Made by a program: the position numbers and the translations under genes. The notes beneath the pieces were generated by a model that was not told the DNA's origin, made no database searches, and saw nothing but the letters and a program-made list of their open reading frames with translations. Source: Prosthecobacter algae (GTDB taxonomy: Bacteria; Verrucomicrobiota; Verrucomicrobiia; Verrucomicrobiales; Verrucomicrobiaceae). Taken from it: a DNA stretch of 64,000 bases. The stretch is from contig NZ_BAABIA010000010.1 of NCBI RefSeq assembly GCF_039542385.1, positions 182,426 to 246,425 of the forward strand, read 5' to 3'. Shown here piece by piece: positions 17,146 through 28,639 of this stretch; position 1 is the first letter of the stretch; each line of letters starts with the position of its first letter.

Positions 17146-18657
17146 ATGCTGAAAGCCTCCCCCGCTGCTCTCCTGCTAGTCCTCATTGGTGTGGGGGCAG
17201 GCGTCAGTGTGTTCCTTTCGCAGAAGCCCGCGCCTAAACCGGTGCCCGTCGCTGCGTCCCCTCGCAAGGACCCGCTGGAATTGCCGAAGGCCCAGCCAAC
17301 TGAGCCTCCGGCTGAGCAGGAAGATCTGCGCGCGCAGATCAAGCTGCTCGAAGGGCAGGTGGAGTACCTCCAGGGACAGGTCGGCACACTTCAGGAGGAA
17401 AACACGCAGCTCCTGCAAAAACTGGGCACTCTGGGCATGAAGGGCGCGCCCAAGATGGAGCCCGTGATGGTGGATGAAGACCCGCCGGACTATGTGGGCA
17501 TGGGGATTGAGCTGATGAAGTTTCGCAAGCTTCAGGCCCTGCCCATCCCGACGACAGGCGTTTCCCAAGCCGAGGTGGAGCGAGCCATCCTAGCCTGGCT
17601 GCGCCAGCAGCAGCCAGACGATGAGGGACCGCGTTTCGGCCTGGCCCTCACAGCCCTGGGCTGGATTGAAAAACCGGTGGACCCGCTGCCGCTGCGCGCC
17701 GCCCTCTGGGCCCGGCAACTCGGCGGCTGGTATGATGAAGAAAGTGGCACGCTGCTGGTGACGGAGGAAAGCCCCATCCCAGGCAAGCCAGCACCAGACC
17801 GCCCCATGGCGCTCGCCTTTGGGCAGCTCCTGAGGCAATACGGCAAAACCCTGTTCCCCAAAGATCGCACCGAGCCCTTGACCACGGATGAGCGGCTGGC
17901 GCGTGAATCCCTGCTGGCGGGCGATGCCGGGTTGACACGCTTTTTGTTCAGCCTGCAGAACCCTGAAGCCGCACCGAAAAGCGATCTGCCAGCGGAAGAT
18001 CCAGACCATCCTCTCAACGAAGTGGCGATGCCGGTTTTCCTCAAAGAGCTGGCGCTTTTCCCTTTCCGCCCAGGCTTCGAATTCGCCCAGACGCTGCACA
18101 GCGCCGGGGAGTTTGGCCAGTTGAATGCCGCCTACTCCCGCCCGCCCCGCGACTGTGCAGAGATCATCGAGGTGGAGCGCTACTTGGACAATTCTGGGCT
18201 GCCTCCCTCACGGCCGCAGTTTGCCAGCACCCGGGTAGGGGACAGCGAGCCCTACTGGGACGATAGCCTGGGCCGTTTTGCCGTCTTCAATGCGCTGCGC
18301 ACTTACAACAGTGATGAAGATTCTGGGCAGGCCGCGCGCGGTTGGCAGTCGGATCGTTTGTTAGCCTATGCCGCACCTGATCATCCCCGCGACCATGCTG
18401 CCTGGCAGACCCAGTGGCTGACCCCGCCCCAGGCGGAGGCCTTTTTTAAGGCCATGCGCAATTGCCTGCTCCAGCGTTATGATGCGGAGCCCGGGAAAGA
18501 TACCGCCGATGAAGTCACTCTGACGGTGGGCGGGCGTACGGTTCAACTTCTGCGCAATCGTCAGGGACAAGGCGTCCTGCTGGTGGATGCGGCGACCGCT
18601 GAATTCGCCCAGGCCTTGCGCAGCACGCTGGATTCCGTATCAAAGGCGGCCCCATGA
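17146..18657 (+). CDS. Membrane-anchored coiled-coil protein with degenerate gluzincin-like domain
   Basis: This 503-residue protein starts with an uncleaved or lipid-free signal/anchor (LLLVLIGVGAGVSVFLS), then a Pro-rich stretch and a coiled coil at about residues 55-97 (LRAQIKLLEGQVEYLQGQVG). From about residue 135 it resembles secreted gluzincin metalloproteases of Planctomycetes/Verrucomicrobia: GGWYDEESGTLLVTEE matches the usual GFYDPxTxxLYVV lead-in, and RESLLAGDAGLTRF matches the usual ALxEGDAT segment. The helix that should hold HExxH reads ALAFGQLLRQY, with no zinc ligands, so a pseudo-protease is likely. This reading is by eye only. Its last four bases overlap the acylphosphatase start (ATGA), showing translational coupling. 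It begins a four-gene + strand run. Confidence 0.6.
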   Translation: MLKASPAALLLVLIGVGAGVSVFLSQKPAPKPVPVAASPRKDPLELPKAQPTEPPAEQEDLRAQIKLLEGQVEYLQGQVGTLQEENTQLLQKLGTLGMKGAPKMEPVMVDEDPPDYVGMGIELMKFRKLQALPIPTTGVSQAEVERAILAWLRQQQPDDEGPRFGLALTALGWIEKPVDPLPLRAALWARQLGGWYDEESGTLLVTEESPIPGKPAPDRPMALAFGQLLRQYGKTLFPKDRTEPLTTDERLARESLLAGDAGLTRFLFSLQNPEAAPKSDLPAEDPDHPLNEVAMPVFLKELALFPFRPGFEFAQTLHSAGEFGQLNAAYSRPPRDCAEIIEVERYLDNSGLPPSRPQFASTRVGDSEPYWDDSLGRFAVFNALRTYNSDEDSGQAARGWQSDRLLAYAAPDHPRDHAAWQTQWLTPPQAEAFFKAMRNCLLQRYDAEPGKDTADEVTLTVGGRTVQLLRNRQGQGVLLVDAATAEFAQALRSTLDSVSKAAP

Positions 18658-18929
18658 TTGCCAAGCAAGTCATCTACTCAGGTCGCGTCCAGGGCGTCGG
18701 CTTCCGTTATTCCACCAAGCAGATTGCGTCCGGTTATGAAGTGACGGGCTCGGTGAAAAACCTGCCCGATGGCCGGGTGCAGTTGCAGGCCATGTCGCAT
18801 GATGGGGAGGAGCTGGAGGGCTTTCTCGCGGCGATTGACGAGAGCAATCTCGGTTCGCTGATCAAGGAGCGTGAGGTTTCTGTGATCCCGGCGATGCCAG
18901 GACAGCGGGGATTTAGCATTGAGCGCTGA
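18654..18929 (+). CDS. acyP: Acylphosphatase
   Basis: This 91-residue protein has the full acylphosphatase pattern: the phosphate-binding loop GRVQGVGFRYS with the catalytic Arg at about residue 18, then GYEVTGSVKNLPDGRVQL with the catalytic Asn in VKNLPDG. It hydrolyses the carboxyl-phosphate bond of acyl phosphates in the cytoplasm. The start overlaps the stop of the preceding gene by four bases (ATGA), so the two are translated together. That coupling of a housekeeping-type small enzyme to an envelope protein gene is odd. Confidence 0.93.
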   Translation: MIAKQVIYSGRVQGVGFRYSTKQIASGYEVTGSVKNLPDGRVQLQAMSHDGEELEGFLAAIDESNLGSLIKEREVSVIPAMPGQRGFSIER

Positions 18930-19029
18930 AGCGGCAAGAAAGACACGGCCGGGTGGAAAGACCTGCTTTTGACCCGTCCGATTCCGCGCTTGCTCTCGGG
19001 CGGGGTTCTGATGCATCATTCGTGTCCCT

Positions 19030-19596
19030 GTGAAATTTCTTTTCCATCTTCTGCTGCTCATCGGCCTCAGCGCCCTGTCGGGTGCCGCCTGGGTGGCCCA
19101 CCGACCTGCGGCCATCGCCCCGGTGGAGCCTGCCAAGCCGGGCGCACGCCAGCGGGAGTTGGTGGATGATCTGAAGCAGGCGGCCATCAAACGGTCTGCC
19201 ATGTTTGAAGTGAGCGAGGCGGAATTGAACCGGCACCTGGCCAAAGCCCTGACGGGCACCCTGCAAGCCCCGGCTGGCGAGTGGGCGAGCTTTGAGCGCG
19301 TAGCGGTGGAGCTGGAACCGGATCTCGCCCATGCCACCCTCGTCTGGAAGGTGCGTGACCATCGCAGCACAGCCACGGTGGACTTTCGCATCGCCCGCCA
19401 GGAAAAAGCTTTCCGTGTGGAGGTGGTGGGTGGCCGGTATGGCCACCTCGACGTGCCACATGGTCTTTTGCGTCCTTTGACTCCAGCTTTGGAGAAACTG
19501 GCCATCACTCTCCAGGAGGAGATTGAGGCCTTGTTCCAGATGAATCAGATCCAGCTCGCCCAGGACAAGCTCGTGCTCGACCCCCGTTTCCCGTAA
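19030..19596 (+). CDS. Secreted or membrane-anchored protein of unknown function
   Basis: I do not recognise this 188-residue protein. It uses a GTG start at 19030, which gives a clean hydrophobic N-terminus (FLFHLLLLIGLSALSGAAWVA) and then a Pro/Ala linker. The rest has alternating helices and strands (VSEAELNRHLAKAL, FERVAVELEPDLAHATLVWKV, TATVDFRIARQEKAFRVEVVGG). The layout recalls small periplasmic proteins with a LolA/DUF2993-like lipid-binding sandwich, but that is a guess. It lies 100 bases after acyP and 15 bases before the 952-residue protein, so it probably shares their operon. Confidence 0.6.
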   Translation: MKFLFHLLLLIGLSALSGAAWVAHRPAAIAPVEPAKPGARQRELVDDLKQAAIKRSAMFEVSEAELNRHLAKALTGTLQAPAGEWASFERVAVELEPDLAHATLVWKVRDHRSTATVDFRIARQEKAFRVEVVGGRYGHLDVPHGLLRPLTPALEKLAITLQEEIEALFQMNQIQLAQDKLVLDPRFP

Positions 19597-19611
19597 CCCC
19601 CCTTTGCTCGC

Positions 19612-22470
19612 ATGTCTCGCGTCGCTGTTTTTGCCTCCTTTTTCACGTCTCTGCTGTTCATCGGCCTGGGCCAGCCGCTGCCTGCGCAGGAAGCTACCGC
19701 TCCAGCAACGTCCGCTCCTGCGGTGGCCCCGCCGCCTGCCCCCGGGAGTGCACCAGTGATCCCAGTGGCCCCGCCAATGCCGGGCCAGCTCCAGGCCTCG
19801 CCTGCGATGCCTTCACCCGCCCCTGGGGCGCTGCCACCCGCCATCGGCCAGGAGCCTGAGTCTTCGCCTGCGGCTTCCGCGATGTCTTCCCTGCCGCCGC
19901 CGAGTTTCAACTCCGCCCCCAGTGTGCCCCTCACCAAGCCAAAGGCGCGGTCTTCTACCAGTACCAGCGGGCAGTTCATCGTCCACGGTGATGACCTCAC
20001 GCTCCGCAGCGCGCTTTCCAGCAAGTGCGAGGACATCGCGACCGAGCTGCGCACCTTTCTGCATGACAAGCAGCCCTGGGCGCTGCCTGTCGTCGTTTTG
20101 GTGAATTCTGGGGAAGCCGCGCGCAAGGCGGACAAACCCGCCTCCACCGTCATCTCGCAGCTCACCCATGGCGGCTTCCACCTCCAGGTGAACTTGAACA
20201 TGCGCCCCGACCTTCGTCCTGCGGATCTGCGCAAAGAAATCATCCGTGCCCTTTTGGCGGAACGCATCCTGCGGGATCACAAGGAGATCGTCACCCAGCG
20301 CAAGCTGCTGCTGCCCGACTGGCTTTTTCTGGGCATCATCGAGGCCCTGGAGTACCGCCAGCGTGCGCGGCCCAGCGCCCTGTTCGCCGCCATTTTCAAG
20401 AGCGGCAAAATCTTTGGCATCGAGGAAATCATCGAAGCCTCCGCCTCAGACATTGACGACGCCCTTTCCAAAACCATCTACCAGACCTCCTGCTGCGCCC
20501 TCGTCCTGGCCTTGCTGGACCAGCCCGACAGCGGCCTGCGCGTGGGCAAATTCCTCAACGCCCTGGCCAGTGACCCTCGGAGTGAGCGGGAACTGCTGAA
20601 CCAATGGTTCCCCAATTTTGCCAGCACCGAGGCCAGCCTGAACAAATGGTGGGCGCTGCAGCTCGCCACCCTGGCCAGTCCGGGCATGTCAGAACCACTG
20701 AGCCCGCAGGATACCCTCACGGCCCTCGAAGACGCGATCACCTTCCGTTATGAGGCAAAGCCGAGCGAGATCCCGCAGTCCTCCCGCCGAGTGGTGGCCG
20801 CAGTCAAGCTCGCAGCCCCCAAACCTGCCGCATCTGCCCCGGTCGCGGTGAAGACTTCCGAACCTGAAGCGGAACCCGCCGAAGAATCGGTCACCGCGCC
20901 CACCGAAGAAGAGAAACAGAAGCGCGGCTTCATCAGCCGGTTGAATCCTTTCTCACGCAGTAAGAGCAGCGATGACGAGATCGCCGCAGCCATCGAAGAA
21001 GCCGCCCGGGTCGAGGCCGGTAGTGCCGGGGCCATGCCCGAGGCTCCCCCAACCCCAGCCGAGACCGCCGAATCCACCCCACCAGCCCCCCCTGTCGTGT
21101 CAGCACCCGCTCCGGCGGCAGGTGGAAGCCGTCGCAAACCGCTGCTGGACCGCTGGTTTGACGAGGACAAGCCCAAAGCCGAGGCCGACAAGCCTGCTGA
21201 ACCCAAGATGGAAGAGCCTGCGAAAGAAGAGGCCAAGCCCGAGAAAAAGGCTGAAGCCGCCCCGGCGAAATCCAAACCTGCTGCTCCAGCCCCGGTCAAA
21301 AGCGCTCCTCCCGTCCCCGCCCCTTCTGAGGAAAAGCCCCAGTCGGAACCCGAAGCCGAGACGGAGAAAAAACCTTCCACCCTCAATCCGCTGAACTGGT
21401 TCCGGGGTGGCAAAAAAGACAAGGAAGCCAAGCCGGAAGAACCCGCTGAGGCCGCCCCAGCACCCGAGAAAGAGACCAAGGACAAAAAAGCCGCTTCCGC
21501 CAGCTCGCGCGACCCGTTTGTGGCCCAGATCCTGAGCGGGCGGCCCCTGGTTTCGCTCGTCATGCAGGAAGTGGCAGTGGAGGCCGAGCCTGAGGCCCCC
21601 GCCGCTGAGAAAAAGCGCCTTTTCGGATTATTCGGCAAAAAGAAGCCCAAGGATGATCCCGCCGAGCCTGAGGCCCCCAAAAAGCCGGAGGAGCAGCCCA
21701 AAGAGGCGCCGAAGGAATCGAAAAAAACGAAGGAAACCCCTCCTCCGGCGGTCACTCCGCCCCAGGATGAACCGGTGAAAAAGGCAGCCGAGGAGGCATC
21801 GCCTACAGATGCCCCCATGACTGAGGCAGCGCCGGAAACGCCCAAGGCCAAGCGTCCGCCCGTGCGTCTGCGGCTGTTTGGCTCGGACAAAAAAGAGGAA
21901 AAGGCCCCGGAAACAGAGCCTGAAACCCCGGCAGACATGTCTGCCGAGACCCCTCCTCCTGCGGAAGCGAAGCCAGAGCCTAAACCCGCCGTGGCAGCGC
22001 GGCCCAAAGCGGCTCCTGCCCCCAAACCGGAGGCTTCCAAAAATGAAACCGCCGTTGCTGCTTCCATTCCGATTGAGGACTACGCCGCCATTTCGAAGCG
22101 CAAAGACTTCTCCAAGATCATGGAGCGCAATGTCAATGCCCTGGGCGCTTTGCAAAACCGCGCGTCCATCCTCTTCCGTCCCATTGTGAGCGATTACATG
22201 GCCGCCATGGAGGACATCCATGAAGGCAAGACCAAGGGCATGGATGCCCGCCTGCGATCGCTCCGCGCCCGGACGCAGGAAGCCTTGGAGAAAACCGATG
22301 CCGTGCGCGACCTTCTGGATCTCCACGAAGCCAATGGTGCGCCTGCCATGTCTGGAGTGTTCACGGATTACTTGAAGCTGCCCGAGACCATTCAAAACGA
22401 ACTGCCCCAGCGCACCGACCCGATTTCCAAATATCTGGACGCCCTGGACAAAGAGTTTACCAAGGACTGA
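19612..22470 (+). CDS. Large secreted Ala/Pro/Lys/Glu-rich protein with degenerate gluzincin-like domain and recurring short motifs
   Basis: This is a 952-residue protein with a signal peptide (VFASFFTSLLFIGLGQPLPAQ), then an Ala/Pro linker to about residue 120. Residues about 120-370 are a helical domain. LRKEIIRALLAERIL and LPDWLFLGIIEALEYR sit where gluzincin (peptidase MA-like) proteins have HExxH and the WxxEG helix, but the zinc ligands are missing. Residues about 380-820 are low-complexity Ala/Pro/Lys/Glu. They are broken by short hydrophobic-basic motifs: SRLNPFSRSKS (about 440), PLLDRWFDED (about 510), STLNPLNWFRGGKK (about 590), KKRLFGLFGKKK (about 668) and VRLRLFGSDKK (about 751). 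A helical C-terminal domain ends the protein. I know of no characterised homologue. Confidence 0.65.
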   Translation: MSRVAVFASFFTSLLFIGLGQPLPAQEATAPATSAPAVAPPPAPGSAPVIPVAPPMPGQLQASPAMPSPAPGALPPAIGQEPESSPAASAMSSLPPPSFNSAPSVPLTKPKARSSTSTSGQFIVHGDDLTLRSALSSKCEDIATELRTFLHDKQPWALPVVVLVNSGEAARKADKPASTVISQLTHGGFHLQVNLNMRPDLRPADLRKEIIRALLAERILRDHKEIVTQRKLLLPDWLFLGIIEALEYRQRARPSALFAAIFKSGKIFGIEEIIEASASDIDDALSKTIYQTSCCALVLALLDQPDSGLRVGKFLNALASDPRSERELLNQWFPNFASTEASLNKWWALQLATLASPGMSEPLSPQDTLTALEDAITFRYEAKPSEIPQSSRRVVAAVKLAAPKPAASAPVAVKTSEPEAEPAEESVTAPTEEEKQKRGFISRLNPFSRSKSSDDEIAAAIEEAARVEAGSAGAMPEAPPTPAETAESTPPAPPVVSAPAPAAGGSRRKPLLDRWFDEDKPKAEADKPAEPKMEEPAKEEAKPEKKAEAAPAKSKPAAPAPVKSAPPVPAPSEEKPQSEPEAETEKKPSTLNPLNWFRGGKKDKEAKPEEPAEAAPAPEKETKDKKAASASSRDPFVAQILSGRPLVSLVMQEVAVEAEPEAPAAEKKRLFGLFGKKKPKDDPAEPEAPKKPEEQPKEAPKESKKTKETPPPAVTPPQDEPVKKAAEEASPTDAPMTEAAPETPKAKRPPVRLRLFGSDKKEEKAPETEPETPADMSAETPPPAEAKPEPKPAVAARPKAAPAPKPEASKNETAVAASIPIEDYAAISKRKDFSKIMERNVNALGALQNRASILFRPIVSDYMAAMEDIHEGKTKGMDARLRSLRARTQEALEKTDAVRDLLDLHEANGAPAMSGVFTDYLKLPETIQNELPQRTDPISKYLDALDKEFTKD

Positions 22471-22491
22471 CCGCCGCGAAGAGCCGCATCG

Positions 22492-23502
22492 TTAGGCGTT
22501 TCCAAGTTCCCAGTGGGTGGGGAAACGGGCATTCGGGAAAATCTCGCGGGCTTCAGCCAGCATTTCCAGCCACTCCTCTCGGCCATAACGGTCAGAAAGG
22601 TGGAAGAGCACCAGTTCATCCACCTGCGCCCGTTGGGCCAGGGTGGCGGAGAGCACGGTGGTCATGTGAAAGTTTTTCTTCGCTAGGTCGAGGTCGGAAT
22701 GGCGATACTGCCCTTCGCAGACGATCACCCGGCAGCCCTGCAAGGCTAGGATCAGGCGTTCCATCGCGGCCTCGTCCAGAAGGAAATCTGTGAGGTAGGC
22801 AAGGGTGTCCCCAGAGGTTTCGACGATCAGCTTTTCACGCAGATCCTCCAGTGAATGCATGCTGCCTTCGATCTCTACTGTGGTCGCGCTTTCGGATGCT
22901 TCCTTCAGGTTTTTCATCCAGGGGCCCGGTCGCAGGCCCAAAGCCGCCAGCCGCGTGAGGTCCACATTCCGCCGGGGTTTCTCTCGGATGATGTAGGCCA
23001 GGGTCGGTGTGCGATGCTCCATCGTCACGGCTTCCACCGTCACCCCCACCCCTTCCCAGATCACTCGCTGGCGTGGCCGGGGTGCCTCCTCATGGCGGGT
23101 GGCAAAGGCTTCCGGGAGCTCAAAACGGGCGCTTTGGATCTCTTCGGGGTGGACCTCGCAGACGCGCCAGCTTCCTGTCATCTCCTCCTGCAGGTTCCAT
23201 AGAACCCCCTGAAATCGATGCTGCAGGATGCGTGCGGTATCAGGTGGGCCCCACAGTTGGTTAGGCTTGGAAGTACGGTTGAAAGTGGCCCTAAAAAAGG
23301 AATCAAAGCCCGCAATGTGATCCATGTGCAGGTGCGAAAAAAAGACTTGATCCAGGGAGAGGATCTCCCCAAACGGCAGTGAGGACAGGCAGCCTTCACC
23401 ACAGTCGAACAGCAACCGTTCCACCGACTGGCCACTGTCCACTTGCACAAACATCGCATTGTCTCCGTCGGCGGTTCCCAGAACTTGAAAGGTGATGCTC
23501 AT
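22492..23502 (-). CDS. RNase Z-like metallo-beta-lactamase-fold hydrolase
   Basis: The start at 23502 (MSITFQVLGTADGDNAMFV) fits the family; an in-frame ATG at 23589 would add 29 residues without homology. The 336-residue product has the MBL signature HLHMDHIAGFD near residue 60 and LLFDCGEGCLSSL before it. Later metal-ligand motifs are YLTDF and CEGQYRHSD, and the end LVLFHLSDRYGREE resembles the HxSxR region of RNase Z/ElaC proteins. RNase Z trims tRNA 3' ends; other members act on cyclic nucleotides. The exact role is uncertain. It converges with the 952-residue gene and is divergent from dnaK. Confidence 0.75.
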   Translation of the reverse strand: MSITFQVLGTADGDNAMFVQVDSGQSVERLLFDCGEGCLSSLPFGEILSLDQVFFSHLHMDHIAGFDSFFRATFNRTSKPNQLWGPPDTARILQHRFQGVLWNLQEEMTGSWRVCEVHPEEIQSARFELPEAFATRHEEAPRPRQRVIWEGVGVTVEAVTMEHRTPTLAYIIREKPRRNVDLTRLAALGLRPGPWMKNLKEASESATTVEIEGSMHSLEDLREKLIVETSGDTLAYLTDFLLDEAAMERLILALQGCRVIVCEGQYRHSDLDLAKKNFHMTTVLSATLAQRAQVDELVLFHLSDRYGREEWLEMLAEAREIFPNARFPTHWELGNA

Positions 23503-23551
23503 CCTGGATTTTAGAGGCTTCGGAAGAGTCCGCATGGAAAAGTCATGATCG

Positions 23552-23717
23552 AAAGTGCCATAAGGACTGCCCAAAGTGCCAAGTGACAAGCCAACTGTGC
23601 CAAATATGGCACTTTTGACGAGCCCAATGAGAGGCTCATTTTTTTGGGTTTAAGTTTTAATGCGTTCATTATCAATGGATTAATCTTTGGTGAATCGTCC
23701 TGGCACACTGCGTGCCA
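23552..23717. promoter_or_regulatory. Cluster of TGGCAC/GTGCCA repeats upstream of dnaK
   Basis: Six copies of GTGCCA or its complement lie between the RNase Z-like gene and dnaK: 23555-23560, 23576-23581, 23597-23602, 23607-23612, 23701-23706 and 23712-23717. Two pairs form perfect palindromes, with spacers of four bases (23597-23612) and five bases (23701-23717). The second pair sits about 45 bases before the dnaK start and also fits the GG-N10-GC spacing of a sigma-54 promoter. No CIRCE element is seen. They may be operator sites for a heat-shock or chaperone regulator; this is inference. Confidence 0.4.
23620..23645 (+). terminator. Small hairpin with T-run in dnaK leader region
   Basis: GAGCC (23620-23624) can pair with GGCTC (23633-23637), or AATGAG (23626-23631) with CTCATT (23635-23640), and a run of T follows to 23645. 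It faces the + strand upstream of dnaK, so it could end a short leader transcript or be chance. Confidence 0.3.
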
Positions 23718-23762
23718 TATAAGAAGCACCAAAAGTAACGTCCAATTTCCCCAACCCAAAAT

Positions 23763-25715
<1,953 letters not shown>

Positions 25716-25763
25716 GCGCTATCCAGAACATGCGAAGCGTGATGACATCGCAGCCGCAAGGTT

Positions 25764-25854
25764 GCCACAGCAGTGACTCCCCAGGAGTGTCGGCCATGCG
25801 TCGGCCTTCTCGGGGGGGCTGGGCCGATCTTGCATCGGCACGGGCTGCTGTGGC
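25764..25854 (+). other. Candidate structured RNA covering the start of the gene after dnaK
   Basis: A perfect 10-bp inverted repeat (25764-25773 with 25845-25854) encloses further hairpins. ACTCC/GGAGT (25776-25780 with 25784-25788, loop CCA) hides the Shine-Dalgarno AGGAG at 25783-25787, eight bases before the ATG at 25796. GCCGAT/ATCGGC (25823-25828 with 25834-25839, 5-base loop) forms a second hairpin. The layout suggests control of translation, perhaps by temperature, but was found by eye without energy calculation. Confidence 0.4.
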
Positions 25855-26425
25855 GGTGATGGCCCTCGCGCTTCTCGTTTCTTGCGGCAAAAAGGAAACT
25901 GCCCAGGCTGTGCCTGCACCCGCCCCTAAACCAGCGGTGGTTTCCGATGCCAAGATCGAAGCTGAGCTGACGCAAGCCCTCGCCGAAGATCCCAAGAACA
26001 CTGCAGCAGAAAAAAACGAGGCACTGGCCGATGAGGCCGAGTCCATCCTGGACAAGCACCCGAATAAACCTGCCGCCGATCTCCTGAATCTGCCGGAAGT
26101 GAATGAGAGCCTGAAAGTGGCCCTCACGAAACTCGGTCAAGACAAAGGACTGCAAAACCAGATCAATTCCACCGTGGAGCTGGCCGCCAAGATGAAGGGG
26201 CTAGAAGGCACCCCTGGCTCTGTCGGCCTGGATCTGGACACCAAAAACTACAACCGTGACCAGAAGTCCCGCATGCTGCAGGCCGTCCTTTCGAAGGACC
26301 CGAAACGCATCGTCAACTTCCTGGTCGAGGAAATCGGCGAGGCCGCCCCGGAACTCAGTTATGGCGGCAAAGATCGCGCCAGCAATGGCATCGCCATCAA
26401 AGAAAACCAGCCTCCAGCGAAATAA
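25796..26425 (+). CDS. Lipoprotein of unknown function encoded between dnaK and groES
   Basis: The start at 25796 is chosen because AGGAG lies eight bases upstream and because it gives an Arg-containing n-region, a hydrophobic stretch and the lipobox LLVSC (Cys at about residue 30). An earlier in-frame ATG at 25730 adds 22 residues with no signal character. The 209-residue product then has a Pro/Ala linker and a mainly helical, charged region (ALAEDPKNTAAEKNEALADE, NQINSTVELAAKMKGLEG). I know no family for it. Its place between dnaK and groES suggests a link to envelope or protein stress, which is inference. The region around its start can fold into a multi-stem RNA. Confidence 0.65.
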   Translation: MRRPSRGGWADLASARAAVAVMALALLVSCGKKETAQAVPAPAPKPAVVSDAKIEAELTQALAEDPKNTAAEKNEALADEAESILDKHPNKPAADLLNLPEVNESLKVALTKLGQDKGLQNQINSTVELAAKMKGLEGTPGSVGLDLDTKNYNRDQKSRMLQAVLSKDPKRIVNFLVEEIGEAAPELSYGGKDRASNGIAIKENQPPAK

Positions 26426-26467
26426 ATCCCGCTCCGCTCCGACTTCCTCTCCCCCCAACAATTTTCC

Positions 26468-26512
26468 GCCCGGCTGGCCGCCACACATCGCATGCGTGAC
26501 TGCAAGCCGGGC
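26468..26512 (+). promoter_or_regulatory. Long inverted repeat upstream of groES
   Basis: GCCCGGCT (26468-26475) is an exact inverted repeat of AGCCGGGC (26505-26512), with a 29-base loop that contains a further GCATGC palindrome. It lies 55 bases before groES. No T-run follows, so it is more likely a leader structure or binding site than a terminator. Confidence 0.3.
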
Positions 26513-26566
26513 AGATGAACAAACCAAACCAGAACAAGTAAACCGCTAGCAGAAAATAGACCAACT

Positions 26567-26863
26567 ATGGCTACCGCAATCACCCCGCTTGGACGTCGCG
26601 TCCTCCTCAAGCGCTCCATCAGCGAAGAAAAAACCGCCGGTGGGATCTTCCTTCCAGACACCGCCAAAGAAAAGCCGCAGGAAGCTGAAGTGCTCGCCCT
26701 TGGCACTGGCAAGGACGACGAAGGCAAAGACGTCAGCACGCTCTTCACGGTGAAGGCTGGCGACAAGGTCCTCATCTCCAAATACGGCGGCACCGAAGTC
26801 AAGGTGAACGGCGAAGACCTCCTCATCGTCAACGAAACCGACATTCTGGGCATCATCGCCTAA
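26567..26863 (+). CDS. groES: Co-chaperonin GroES (Hsp10)
   Basis: This 98-residue protein is a standard GroES. It has the start [22 protein letters not shown], the mobile loop with [13 protein letters not shown] that contacts GroEL, the roof-loop region, and the end [13 protein letters not shown]. It caps the GroEL chamber during protein folding in the cytoplasm. It lies 72 bases before groEL on the same strand, the usual groES-groEL operon order. Confidence 0.98.
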   Translation: MATAITPLGRRVLLKRSISEEKTAGGIFLPDTAKEKPQEAEVLALGTGKDDEGKDVSTLFTVKAGDKVLISKYGGTEVKVNGEDLLIVNETDILGIIA

Positions 26864-26929
26864 GTCCATCGGGCGCGCTTTTGATGGCCGCCCATGACTC
26901 ACATTCACAACCCACACCTCACACGCTAA

Positions 26930-28558
<1,629 letters not shown>

Positions 28559-28566
28559 TGGAATAA

Positions 28567-28587
28567 ATGAGTTCTTTTTGAACTCAT
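28567..28587 (+). terminator. Hairpin directly after groEL
   Basis: A perfect 8-bp stem (28567-28574 with 28580-28587) with a TTTTT loop starts nine bases after the groEL stop. There is no T-run after the stem, so it may protect the mRNA 3' end or terminate only weakly. Confidence 0.45.
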
Positions 28588-28639
28588 ATGGGGGGTGGCC
28601 TGTCTGTCATGGCAGGTCGCTCTTCAAAACACTTTTTTG

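Noticed and set aside
23503..23762. CIRCE operator upstream of dnaK
   Set aside because: No TTAGCACTC-N9-GAGTGCTAA-like pair is present. The repeats found are of a different sequence.
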